Source of the DNA: an uncultured Spirochaetales bacterium
GTDB taxonomy: Bacteria; Spirochaetota; Spirochaetia; Sphaerochaetales; Sphaerochaetaceae
Length of the DNA stretch: 64,000 nt
Reading direction: 5' to 3'
Assembly: GCA_949293335.1 (NCBI GenBank)
Contig: CASFDA010000005.1
Coordinates: forward strand, 1 to 64,000
Shown here: positions 51,216 to 59,919 of the stretch, piece after piece
Layout: every line of letters begins with the position of its first letter
Position numbering within the stretch: the stretch's first letter is position 1
Position numbers and translations under genes: made by a program
The notes under the pieces: generated by a model
What the model was told of the DNA's origin: nothing
The model's input: the letters and a program-made list of their open reading frames with translations, nothing else
The model's database searches: none

Positions 51216-52655
51216 ATGGAAGTTCTGTTTGTATCGCCGGAAACGGTACCTTTCAGCAAGAGCGGAGGTCTTGCTGATGTGGTTGGTGCTCTCTCAAAAG
51301 CACTTTCAAAGGAAAATGTTACGGTAGAGGTTTTCATGCCACTCTACCCGTTCATTGATAAAAAAGGATTCAGGGAGTTTGACACAGTCTCTGGAGAACT
51401 CCTTGGATCTGTGTTCCAGGCAAAGCTCTATAAAAAGAGCCTTTCCGGGGTGACATACATTGCGCTTGATCACCCATACTTCTCTCAGAGGAATGGCATA
51501 TACGGGGATTCTTCGTTCACCCCGTACCCAGATAACGCAAAGAGATTCTATCTTTTCTCCCTATCTGCGCTGCTTTATGCAGAGAAGAGAAAATTCGACA
51601 TAATCCACGCAAATGACTGGGCTACTGGAATTATCCCATTCCTGATGAAAACGCGGAAGATGAAAGCAAGATCCGTATATACGATACACAATCTTGCATA
51701 TCAGGGGGTATTCCCAAAGCTTGATGCATTGTCATTCGGCATTCCGATGGATCTTTCCCTTTTTGAGGGCAAGACAGGAAGGGAGAGACTGAACCTGATG
51801 AAGGCGGGAATCGAATATGCCGATCTCGTGACAACAGTCTCGAAGACATATTCAAAGGAGATCCTGACACCTGAATTCGGCTATGGCCTTGAGGGAACGC
51901 TGAAAGAACGAGAAAAGGATATTGTAGGCATAACCAACGGAATCGACACTGATGAATGGAACCCAGAGAAGGATAAGGCTCTCAGGTACAAGTACTCCCC
52001 TTCCAAGCTGAAGGGAAAAGAGGAGATGAAGAAACTCGTCTTGGGTGAAAACGGCCTCGAGTACTCGCAAAATCGTCCACTGATTGCAATGATCAGCAGA
52101 CTTGCAGAGCAGAAAGGATTTTCAGAACTCCTCGACGGAGATGATCCGCTTCTTGAAGAGATACTGGGAGAAGATGTTTCACTCATCGTGATCGGCACAG
52201 GAGAAAAGAGATTCGAAGAGAAGCTCCTGGAACTGTCAGAGAAATATCCGAACATGAAAGCGAACATCATCTTCAGTCAGGAAGAATCGCACAAACTTGA
52301 AGCCGCGGCAGATTTTTTCCTCATGCCATCACGTTACGAACCATGCGGACTGAACCAGATGTATTCAGAACGATACGGGGCACTCCCAATCGCTCACAAG
52401 ACGGGAGGACTTGAGGACACAATCATCGACGTCAGGGAAAATCCTGAGAATGGAACTGGTTTTCTTTTCGAGAAAATGTCGCGAAGAGAAATTCTGGATG
52501 CTGTAAGATCTGCGATTAAGTTCTATAATGATGACAGAACAGGCTATCTTGAAGCTCAAAAAAGGGGAATGCTTGCTGATTTCTCATGGAAGAAGTCGGC
52601 GGAAAGTTACATAGAATCGTATTCGTACATTCTCAGGGAGGAAGGAAAAAAATGA
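51216..52655 (+). CDS. glgA: glycogen synthase (ADP-glucose)
   Basis: 479 aa GT5 enzyme. N-terminal KSGGLADVVGALSKAL (ADP-glucose lysine), HANDWATGIIPFLMK, YTIHNLAYQGVFP, TNGIDTDEWNPEKD and the C-terminal nucleotide site MPSRYEPCGLNQMYSERYGALPIAHKTGGLEDTI. Elongates alpha-1,4-glucan. Four-nt overlap with glgC, so synthesis of ADP-glucose and its use are co-expressed. Confidence 0.96.
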   Translation: MEVLFVSPETVPFSKSGGLADVVGALSKALSKENVTVEVFMPLYPFIDKKGFREFDTVSGELLGSVFQAKLYKKSLSGVTYIALDHPYFSQRNGIYGDSSFTPYPDNAKRFYLFSLSALLYAEKRKFDIIHANDWATGIIPFLMKTRKMKARSVYTIHNLAYQGVFPKLDALSFGIPMDLSLFEGKTGRERLNLMKAGIEYADLVTTVSKTYSKEILTPEFGYGLEGTLKEREKDIVGITNGIDTDEWNPEKDKALRYKYSPSKLKGKEEMKKLVLGENGLEYSQNRPLIAMISRLAEQKGFSELLDGDDPLLEEILGEDVSLIVIGTGEKRFEEKLLELSEKYPNMKANIIFSQEESHKLEAAADFFLMPSRYEPCGLNQMYSERYGALPIAHKTGGLEDTIIDVRENPENGTGFLFEKMSRREILDAVRSAIKFYNDDRTGYLEAQKRGMLADFSWKKSAESYIESYSYILREEGKK

Positions 52656-53947
52656 ACAAAGGTGCGAAGGTGATTGCAATCATCTTAGGTGGAGGTAGAG
52701 GAACCAGGCTTTATCCGCTTACAATGGACAGGGCCAAGCCGGCGGTACCGTTTGCTGGCAAGTACAGGCTGGTGGATATCCCTATCTCGAACTGTATAAA
52801 TAGCAACGTGAAGAAGATCTATGTTCTCACTCAGTTCAATACTGCTTCGCTCCACAACCACATTGTGAACACATATCAGTTTGACCAGTTCTCCGGTGGT
52901 TTTGTAGAGATCCTTGCAGCTGAACAGACTTATACAAGCGAAAGCTGGTATCAGGGAACAGCAGACGCTGTAAGGAAGAACCTGAAGCACTTCACGGACC
53001 AGCAGGCAGACTACTACATCATCCTCTCTGGCGATCAGCTTTACAGGATGGACTTCACTGTTATGCTCGACAGGCATATAGCATCCGGAGCAGAGCTTAC
53101 AATCGCAGCAAAGCCGATCAGCAGAAGCGAAGCGACAGGGCTTGGAATCGTTGGAGCAGATGAAGAAGGCATGATCAGGAAGTTCTATGAAAAGCCGGCA
53201 CCTGACATGGACATCTCTGAGTACAAGGTACCTGAGAAACTCCTGAAGGACCAGCTCGGACAGAGTCTCAATTCCGGAAACGAATACCTCGCTTCAATGG
53301 GTATCTATATCTTCAACAGAAAGGCTCTTGAGAGTGCGCTGAACAACGACAAGACAGATTTCGGAAAGGAGATCATCCCTGAAATCATCAAGACCCGTCC
53401 AGTTGCAGCATACCTATTCGATGGCTTCTGGGAAGATATCGGAACTATCAAGGCTTTCTACGAGACGAACCTCAATCTCGCATCAGAAAAGCCTCTGTTC
53501 AACTTCTATGACGAGGAGATGCCGATCTATACACACAGGCGTCATCTTCCAGCAACGAAGGCAAACTTCTGCAATATCTCAAACTCGCTCACCAGTGAAG
53601 GCTCGATCATCACGAATGCCTACATCGTGAACTCGATCATCGGTGTCAGGACATTCATCGAGGCCGGTGCATCGCTTGACGGTGTCTACTGCATGGGAGC
53701 AAGTCATTACGAGACAGAGGAAGAGAAGGCCGAGAACGCGAAGAAGGGCATTCCGAACATTGGAATCGGAAAGGCAACCATCATCAAGAAGGCCATTATC
53801 GACCAGAACGCGAGAATCGGATCTAACTGCCGCATCGGAATAGACAACATCGACCGCCCTGAAGGGGACTATGAGATGTACTCTGTCCATAACGGGATCA
53901 TTGTGATCAACAAGAACGCAGTCATCCCAGATGGAACGGTGATGTAA
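52652..53947 (+). CDS. glgC: glucose-1-phosphate adenylyltransferase
   Basis: 431 aa from ATG 52652. Pyrophosphorylase motif LGGGRGTRLYPLTMDRAKPAVPFAGKYRLVDIPISNC, YYIILSGDQLYRMDF, and the C-terminal left-handed beta-helix with VVNSIIGVRTFIEAGASLDGVYCMG-type repeats. Forms ADP-glucose from ATP and glucose-1-P, usually the allosterically regulated step of glycogen synthesis. Followed by a terminator. Confidence 0.96.
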   Translation: MNKGAKVIAIILGGGRGTRLYPLTMDRAKPAVPFAGKYRLVDIPISNCINSNVKKIYVLTQFNTASLHNHIVNTYQFDQFSGGFVEILAAEQTYTSESWYQGTADAVRKNLKHFTDQQADYYIILSGDQLYRMDFTVMLDRHIASGAELTIAAKPISRSEATGLGIVGADEEGMIRKFYEKPAPDMDISEYKVPEKLLKDQLGQSLNSGNEYLASMGIYIFNRKALESALNNDKTDFGKEIIPEIIKTRPVAAYLFDGFWEDIGTIKAFYETNLNLASEKPLFNFYDEEMPIYTHRRHLPATKANFCNISNSLTSEGSIITNAYIVNSIIGVRTFIEAGASLDGVYCMGASHYETEEEKAENAKKGIPNIGIGKATIIKKAIIDQNARIGSNCRIGIDNIDRPEGDYEMYSVHNGIIVINKNAVIPDGTVM

Positions 53948-53968
53948 GGAAAACAAAATCTGATTGCG

Positions 53969-54000
53969 CCCCTCTTTCATCCGAGAGAGGGGTTTCCTTT
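53969..54000. terminator. terminator shared by glgC and the NUDIX gene
   Basis: CCCCTCT (53969-53975) and AGAGGGG (53986-53992), then TTTCCTTTT on the plus strand. The minus-strand NUDIX stop (53977) falls inside the stem, so it may slow both transcripts. Confidence 0.75.
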
Positions 54001-54381
54001 TGACAATTTCTCTGCAATCTTGTAATCAGATGGAGCAAAGTCATACGAAAGGAGATCTGCTAATGGGACCATCCTCACCTCTTCATGTACAGAGAGCCTG
54101 TAATCTTCTGAAAGCGGCTTTATAAAATGTGCCACAAGATGGTATCTTGTCCCTTTGTTCTCAAAGTCAGTAGAGAAAAACTCTTCGTCCGAAACAACTA
54201 TCGCAACACCAAGTTCCTCGAGGTACTCCCTCTTGAGAGTGTCGGAAACACTCTCTCCATACCTGTTCTTTCCACCAGGGAACTCCCACTTTCCAGAGAT
54301 CGATCCCCCCTTTTCTCTCCTAGCTATCAGGACTGAACCATCCTTTACATACAGTCCTGCTGTCGTTATCCGGTCATACAT
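53977..54381 (-). CDS. MutT/NUDIX hydrolase
   Basis: 134 aa from ATG 54381. The NUDIX box GGKNRYGESVSDTLKREYLEELGV fits Gx5Ex7REUxEExGU exactly; upstream GKWEFPGG is MutT-like, suggesting 8-oxo-dGTP cleansing or a related CTP/dNTP substrate. Starts 1 nt after the stop of the membrane protein gene and lacks its own strong Shine-Dalgarno, so translation is likely coupled. Confidence 0.9.
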   Translation of the reverse strand: MYDRITTAGLYVKDGSVLIARREKGGSISGKWEFPGGKNRYGESVSDTLKREYLEELGVAIVVSDEEFFSTDFENKGTRYHLVAHFIKPLSEDYRLSVHEEVRMVPLADLLSYDFAPSDYKIAEKLSKGNPSLG

Positions 54382-54382
54382 T

Positions 54383-54730
54383 TTAGATGAGTATGAACGA
54401 GGGAAAGAGCAAATGCAACAGCAGGAAGAATAGAAAATAGATCCTTTGCTTTCCCAATGCAACCCCATATCTCATGGAATTGAAGGAAAGGAGGAGAAGA
54501 AGGATTGCGGGAACAAGATCTCCGAGTATCATCGGCCCCGGGAATAATGGGAAAAACAACACGCAAGGAGCAAGTATGAGAGGGAAAAGGACAAAGAATT
54601 TCCTTTTCTCTTTCTTCTCGCACTCTGTCCTGAAAGGCTGAATGAAAGAAAGGGCAGGTACATCAGAAGAGTACGAGAGAAGGAGGATGAATGTCAGATA
54701 CAGAATGAACAGAAAAGAAAAAGTGATCAC
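54383..54730 (-). CDS. small membrane protein of unknown function
   Basis: 115 aa with three or four hydrophobic segments (about 3-19, 45-60, 66-84 and 97-115) and a basic loop TECEKKEKRK. No family recognised. Overlaps the NnrD gene by 4 nt and abuts the NUDIX gene, so it belongs to that operon. Confidence 0.6.
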   Translation of the reverse strand: MITFSFLFILYLTFILLLSYSSDVPALSFIQPFRTECEKKEKRKFFVLFPLILAPCVLFFPLFPGPMILGDLVPAILLLLLSFNSMRYGVALGKQRIYFLFFLLLHLLFPSFILI

Positions 54731-55545
54731 ACAAGACCTACCTGATCGATGAGGTCAAGGGCATCGAAAAAGCCGAACTTGTCCCGAGCCATGAGCCCTG
54801 CCTTCTGATGATGGAGCACTCCGTTTATCGCAGCGTTTTCAGGATCACGCCTAGTCAGATAGAAACCGATGATTCCAGAAAGCACATCCCCGGATCCTGC
54901 AACGCCAAGCGAGGGGTTCGCTCCGTCAAACAGATATCTTCTCTTGCCGTCACTTATCGAAACTATAGAAGTTTTCAGGACTATGACAGCTTCAAGAGCA
55001 CTTGCGACCTCCTCTTCTGTAGCATCTGGCATGCCGATATGATCCTTCAGTTTTCTATACTCCCCGAGATGCGGTGTTATTACCGCTTTGAAAGAAAAGC
55101 AATCCCCTTTTTCAATCAGGCTGATCGCATCTGCGTCTATTACCTTCTTTCCATCCAGAAACAGATACTCCCTCCGTCCGGACCTTCCCCACCCCGGGCC
55201 GATAACATATGAGTCATATTCAGTCTTTCCATCGAGGGATGTACGCATTATGAAAGGAGAAAAGAGAGAGATCGGCAGGAAAGCATCCTCATCTGTAATT
55301 ACAGTAACAAGCCCTGCTCCGGAGTGGAACAGACTCTCGCCAGCCATCCTCGCCGCGCCCACATAATTCCTTGAGCCGGCGATAAGAGCGACATGTCCTC
55401 TCGTGTTCTTGTAATCATCCGGAGAAAACTCTATCTTCATCAGATCGTCAAAAGACAGAATGAAGGTCTCTGTCCCCTCTCCTATCTTCATCTCCTCGCA
55501 GAGGCCGAGAGATTCAATTTCTTCCCTTGTCTTGACTTCAATCAT
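54727..55545 (-). CDS. nnrD: ADP-dependent NAD(P)H-hydrate dehydratase
   Basis: 272 aa from ATG 55545 (ATG 55578 is also possible; neither has a clear Shine-Dalgarno). Ribokinase-like dehydratase domain: GHVALIAGSRNYVGAARMAGESLFHSGAGLVTV, SYVIGPGWGRSG, VITPHLGEYRKL and NPSLGVAGSGDVLSGIIGFYL. Repairs damaged NADHX/NADPHX. The NnrE epimerase half that is often fused is absent. First gene of a three-gene operon. Confidence 0.88.
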   Translation of the reverse strand: MIEVKTREEIESLGLCEEMKIGEGTETFILSFDDLMKIEFSPDDYKNTRGHVALIAGSRNYVGAARMAGESLFHSGAGLVTVITDEDAFLPISLFSPFIMRTSLDGKTEYDSYVIGPGWGRSGRREYLFLDGKKVIDADAISLIEKGDCFSFKAVITPHLGEYRKLKDHIGMPDATEEEVASALEAVIVLKTSIVSISDGKRRYLFDGANPSLGVAGSGDVLSGIIGFYLTRRDPENAAINGVLHHQKAGLMARDKFGFFDALDLIDQVGLV

Positions 55546-55647
55546 TTGAAAATAGAGTATAGCTTTTCCTTTGTGCATTCAAGAAAGGCATGAACAATCC
55601 TCTCTTTTTGAAATCCTTCAAAAGGTTTAGAATGTAGGTACTTGAAG

Positions 55648-55712
55648 TCCAGGGGTGGTCAGAAGGCCTGAGATTATACCCAACCTGATCTGGATAATAC
55701 CAGCGTAGGAAA
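55648..55712 (+). promoter_or_regulatory. TPP riboswitch (THI element)
   Basis: Contains the conserved core GGGGTGG...CCTGAGATTATACCC and ACCTGATCTGGATAATACC followed by AGCGTAGGAAAGG. Binds thiamine pyrophosphate. It precedes thiBPQ. Confidence 0.93.
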
Positions 55713-55714
55713 GG

Positions 55715-55742
55715 ATCCCCCGAGACAAAGAAGGGGTTTTTG
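55715..55742 (+). terminator. expression platform of the TPP riboswitch
   Basis: CCCC and GGGG (loop about CGAGACAAAGAA) followed by TTTTT, ending at the thiB ATG. The GGGG strand is also the ribosome-binding purine run, so the hairpin can both stop transcription and mask translation. Confidence 0.7.
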
Positions 55743-56762
55743 ATGAAAAAAACAATTCTTATCACACTTTCTCTCCTTCTTTCACTCTCACTCTTTGCGC
55801 AGGCAAACGTAGAGACGGGAAGTGGAGAAAACACAGTAACTGTCTACACCTATGACACATTCTCGAGCGAATGGGGAGCAGGGCCAGAACTCATCCCTCT
55901 TTTCGAGAGCATGACAGGAATCAAGGTCAATCTGGTGACAATAGGAGACACGGGAGAACTTATAAACAGGGTGCTCTCTGAAGGAGAAAACACAGAAGCT
56001 GACGTGATTCTAGGCATTCCAGACGATATGGCATACCGCCTATTTGACGCAGATGTGCTTTCATCTTACGAGTCCCCTCTTCTATCAGAGATAGATGACT
56101 CTCTCGAGTTTGACCCGGAACATCGCCTGCTTCCGTTCGACTACGGGGTCTTCGGCTTTGTATTCGACAGTGAAAGCGGCATTACTCCCCCAGAGAGCCT
56201 TGAGGATCTGACAAAGCCTGAATACAAGGATCAGATCATCCTGATCGATCCGAGGACAAGTCCAGCTGGTCTCGGCCTTCTCCTCTGGAGCTACGAAATA
56301 TTCGGAGATGACTACCTCACATGGTGGAAAGAGGTCGGAGAGAACGCCCTCACGATTACAGACGGATGGTCAAGCGCATATGGCCTCTTTACAGAGGGAG
56401 AAGCACCCCTTGTGATCTCATATACCACAAGCCCTGTATATCATGTGCTCAACGAAAATACCACAAGATATGTGGCGCTCATATTCCCTGAGGGCCATCA
56501 CGGGACCATCGAAGGAATAGGGATAAGCAAATATGCCAAGAACAGGGAAAACGCAGAGAAATTCATTGATTTCCTCCTCACTGACGGACAGGAGACAATG
56601 GCTGTACTCAATTCGATGTATCCTGCAAATGGAAGCATTTCGCTCCCTCAGGCATATGACTATGCGCCAAAACCGGATATCATCAGAAGAAGTTCAGAAG
56701 ACGTAGTCAGGAATCAGCTCAGCGTGATGCTTGATGACTGGACAAAGGTGATGACAGAATAA
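55743..56762 (+). CDS. thiB: thiamine ABC transporter solute-binding protein
   Basis: 339 aa. Signal peptide MKKTILITLSLLLSLSLFA, then VTVYTYDTFSSEWGAGPELIPLFESMTGIKVNLV and LPFDYGVFGFVFDSES, typical of the ThiB/iron-type binding-protein fold. Carries thiamine or a phosphate ester across the periplasm. The riboswitch upstream ties it to thiamine. Confidence 0.92.
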   Translation: MKKTILITLSLLLSLSLFAQANVETGSGENTVTVYTYDTFSSEWGAGPELIPLFESMTGIKVNLVTIGDTGELINRVLSEGENTEADVILGIPDDMAYRLFDADVLSSYESPLLSEIDDSLEFDPEHRLLPFDYGVFGFVFDSESGITPPESLEDLTKPEYKDQIILIDPRTSPAGLGLLLWSYEIFGDDYLTWWKEVGENALTITDGWSSAYGLFTEGEAPLVISYTTSPVYHVLNENTTRYVALIFPEGHHGTIEGIGISKYAKNRENAEKFIDFLLTDGQETMAVLNSMYPANGSISLPQAYDYAPKPDIIRRSSEDVVRNQLSVMLDDWTKVMTE

Positions 56763-56764
56763 AA

Positions 56765-58381
56765 ATGACAGATAGGAAGACCAGGACATTCTACATGCTT
56801 ATAGCGCTACCCGCGCTTTTAATCCTCCTCTTTCTATTCATACTCCCGCTTTCCGCCATCCTCTCAAGAGCTTTTCAGGAAGGCGGGATCCATATCAGAG
56901 AAGTGTTCTCATCGAGCTATACTTACAAGGTTCTCTCCTTCACGCTCCTTGAGAGCTTTCTCTCAGCATTGCTTTCAACTCTGATCGCCCTGCCTTTCGC
57001 TTATTTCTGGGCAAACTACAAGTTCCCGCTGCGGTCTTTCATTCTCTCCCTGTCGGCCCTCTCTTTCACAATTCCATCAATCCTTGTAGTACTTGGATTC
57101 GTGATATTCTATGGGAGGAACGGTTATTTCAATAATCTGATTGCAGCCATTTTCGGAGATGATTCCCGTCTTAGGATACTCTACTCTTTTCCAGCAATAA
57201 TATTCGCACATGTCTATCTCAACCTTCCTGTCGCATTCAACCTGATCGTAAACGGATGGAGGAGGATGAACCCGATATTCTCCGAATCATCCCTCCTTCT
57301 CGGAAAGAGCAAGAGAGAGACGTTTTTCAATATAACGCTTCCGAAACTCTGGAAAGAGATTTCATCCGCATTCCTGTTGATATTCCTATTCTGTTTCTCG
57401 TCGTTCTCAATCGTTCTGGTCCTCGGTGGATCACCAAAATATACAACGCTTGAAGTAGAAATATACAGACGGATACATATTTCCATGGAAGAGGGAACGG
57501 CATGCGCATTCGCGCTCTTCTCATTTCTGGTGACAACACTCTTACTTATCGCAGTAGGCCGATCAAGGAGAAGTGAGGGAAAGCGGAACATAAGGATCCG
57601 GACAATGCGATTCCATCCTATGCACAGAAAGGAGAAAATAACCGCGTTCATACTCGTCATACTCATGCTCCTTTTCATACTTCCGCCTATGCTGTCGATA
57701 CCCTACAGATCTTTTGTGGACAGGAATGGTGATTTCTCCCTCACATCCTGGGAAAAGATATTTTCAAGAAGCACAATGAATGCTTCTATAGTGAACTCCC
57801 TCTCGATCGCACTCATTGCATCAACACTCTCCGTTTTCCTTTCTGAGGCGCTTGCGCTTTCAGCAGCGCGGAGGAAATCCAATATCATACCCCTGCTTGC
57901 GACCCTACCGCTTGCGACAGGAAGCGTGACTTTAGGCCTCGGCGTAAGCATGATTTCAAAAAGTGCAACGCTCTTCAGCGTTCCAATCAGCTATCTGATG
58001 ATCATACTGACCCATCTGATGATGACAATTCCGTTCTCACTGAGAACCATACTGCCAGGGGCACTCGATATTCCGGAAGGGAAGATACTCTCTTCATACA
58101 CACTTAAAAAGAGCCGGATGAACACATTCATCTACGTTGAACACCCGATGCTCAGAGGCTACAGGAAGAAAGCATTCCTGTTCGCATTTGCCCTCTCTCT
58201 TGGGGAAGTCAATGCAACGCTCACTCTATCATTGGGAAAAATAACGACCCTTCCTGTGCTGATTTATGATCTCATTGGAAGCTATGACTATCAGGGGGCA
58301 TCTGCCCTTGGAAGCGTTCTCCTTGCCGTTGCACTTCTAGTGTTCCTGATAGGAGGGCGGGAGAAAAAGGTGGAAAAGTAA
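56765..58381 (+). CDS. thiP: thiamine ABC transporter permease
   Basis: 538 aa, two fused permease halves with about 12 membrane segments; each half has an EAA-like loop (e.g. ESSLLLGKSKRETFFNITLPKLWKEI). Typical ThiP arrangement. 2 nt after thiB and 1 nt before thiQ. Confidence 0.92.
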   Translation: MTDRKTRTFYMLIALPALLILLFLFILPLSAILSRAFQEGGIHIREVFSSSYTYKVLSFTLLESFLSALLSTLIALPFAYFWANYKFPLRSFILSLSALSFTIPSILVVLGFVIFYGRNGYFNNLIAAIFGDDSRLRILYSFPAIIFAHVYLNLPVAFNLIVNGWRRMNPIFSESSLLLGKSKRETFFNITLPKLWKEISSAFLLIFLFCFSSFSIVLVLGGSPKYTTLEVEIYRRIHISMEEGTACAFALFSFLVTTLLLIAVGRSRRSEGKRNIRIRTMRFHPMHRKEKITAFILVILMLLFILPPMLSIPYRSFVDRNGDFSLTSWEKIFSRSTMNASIVNSLSIALIASTLSVFLSEALALSAARRKSNIIPLLATLPLATGSVTLGLGVSMISKSATLFSVPISYLMIILTHLMMTIPFSLRTILPGALDIPEGKILSSYTLKKSRMNTFIYVEHPMLRGYRKKAFLFAFALSLGEVNATLTLSLGKITTLPVLIYDLIGSYDYQGASALGSVLLAVALLVFLIGGREKKVEK

Positions 58382-58382
58382 T

Positions 58383-59357
58383 ATGTACCTTGAACTGAAC
58401 GACATAAAGAAGAGCTACAAGGATTTCAATCTCGAAGTGAACATCTCTGTCGAGAAAGGTGAATTCCTCTCCATTCTCGGACCATCTGGAAGCGGCAAGA
58501 GCACAGTGCTTTCGATCATAGCAGGGCTGGAGAGTCCGGATAGCGGTTCTGTGATCCTGGATGGAAGGGACATTACAGGAGAAGAGATACAGAAGCGCGA
58601 GATTGGTCTGGTGTTCCAGGAGTTCTCTCTCTTCGAGAACATGAATGTCCAGAAGAACATAACCTATGCTATGGACAGGAAGATTCCGAAGAAGAAAAAG
58701 AATGAGGCAGTTGCCGGATTATTGAAGCTTGTCGGGCTCTCGGGATACGAAAAGAGGAATGTTTCATCGCTCTCAGGCGGAGAAGCGCAGAGGATAGCAC
58801 TTGCAAGGACGCTTGCATCAGAACCGAAGATACTGCTTCTGGACGAACCTTTATCAGCGCTTGATGCTCCGCTCAGGAAATACCTCCGCACGAAGATAAG
58901 AGAAATACATGACCAGCTCGGGATAACGATCATCCACGTCACGCATGACAGGGAGGAGGCTTTCGCAATAAGTGACCGGATCGTGATCATGAGCGAGGGA
59001 AAAGTAGAAAAGATCGGAAAAGCCGAAGAGCTCTACAGGAAGCCTTCTTCCCCATTTCTCGCGACATTCCTCGGAGATGGTACTTTCATTCCACGTTCCC
59101 TCCTTGAAGACGGAAACGATGGGTTTTATTTCTTCCGTCCCGAATCCGTTCTCGTGAGCGAGGGAGACATAGAGAGGGAACTTTCGACATACATAGTATT
59201 GAAGAATGCGAAGATCCTTTCTTCGGAGTTCCAAGGGGGAAACTACATCCTCACACTTGACTACAAGGGAATAAAAGTGACGGCCCTGACAAGCACAAGA
59301 CCGAAGAAAGAATATGTGGATCTTGCTGTAATGAGAAACTACCTGAACGTTTTTTAA
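58383..59357 (+). CDS. thiQ: thiamine ABC transporter ATP-binding protein
   Basis: 324 aa. Walker A LGPSGSGKSTVLSI, signature LSGGEAQRIALARTLA, Walker B ILLLDEPLSALD, H-loop VTHDREEAFAI. The C-terminal 100 residues form a TOBE-like regulatory domain longer than in small ThiQ proteins. Powers thiamine import with ThiBP. Confidence 0.92.
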   Translation: MYLELNDIKKSYKDFNLEVNISVEKGEFLSILGPSGSGKSTVLSIIAGLESPDSGSVILDGRDITGEEIQKREIGLVFQEFSLFENMNVQKNITYAMDRKIPKKKKNEAVAGLLKLVGLSGYEKRNVSSLSGGEAQRIALARTLASEPKILLLDEPLSALDAPLRKYLRTKIREIHDQLGITIIHVTHDREEAFAISDRIVIMSEGKVEKIGKAEELYRKPSSPFLATFLGDGTFIPRSLLEDGNDGFYFFRPESVLVSEGDIERELSTYIVLKNAKILSSEFQGGNYILTLDYKGIKVTALTSTRPKKEYVDLAVMRNYLNVF

Positions 59358-59388
59358 AACTGGGGCACTTATAGAGAAGAGGAGACAA

Positions 59389-59919
59389 ATGGTGCGCAAA
59401 GTTCTCATCGTTTTTCTATTGCTTCCGCTCATGAATGCCTTTCCTGCTATCGGCTATGAACCAGCGATCTCCATGAGAGCTGGGTTTTCTTCAGTCAAGA
59501 GCCCATATGATTCACTTCGTTCAAGTCCGAATTTCGAATTGGAACTCGACCTGCTTTCACTGAAGATGGAGAGACGTCATGTGCTCTCACTTCCCGTCGC
59601 TATAGGTTATACAGCGACGACAAGGACAATAAACAATGTCCGCCTTCAGGACCATTTTGATATCTCACTGGCACTTGCGTACAGGTACAAAGCTCTCTCC
59701 TTCCTTCACTTGCGTGCCCGTGCGATCATTCAGATGGACATTTACCAGAAAAGTGGAGGAATCGTGATGAAATACGGAGGGGAAATAGAATTCTGGCTTC
59801 TTCCCGCATCGTTTGTAGCAATCACTTTTCCATTCAGGACAATGTACGGTCAGGGCAACTACTATATATCTGGCGGCATTGGCGTTTCATTCCTTTTCGG
59901 GAAGGGAGATGTGCTATGA
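59389..59919 (+). CDS. small outer-membrane beta-barrel-like protein
   Basis: 176 aa. Signal peptide MVRKVLIVFLLLPLMNAFPAIG, then alternating hydrophobic strands ending in GNYYISGGIGVSFLFGKG, with the aromatic/glycine pattern of an eight-stranded barrel. GAGGAG is upstream. Overlaps the caspase-like gene by 4 nt, so they are probably partners. Confidence 0.65.
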   Translation: MVRKVLIVFLLLPLMNAFPAIGYEPAISMRAGFSSVKSPYDSLRSSPNFELELDLLSLKMERRHVLSLPVAIGYTATTRTINNVRLQDHFDISLALAYRYKALSFLHLRARAIIQMDIYQKSGGIVMKYGGEIEFWLLPASFVAITFPFRTMYGQGNYYISGGIGVSFLFGKGDVL

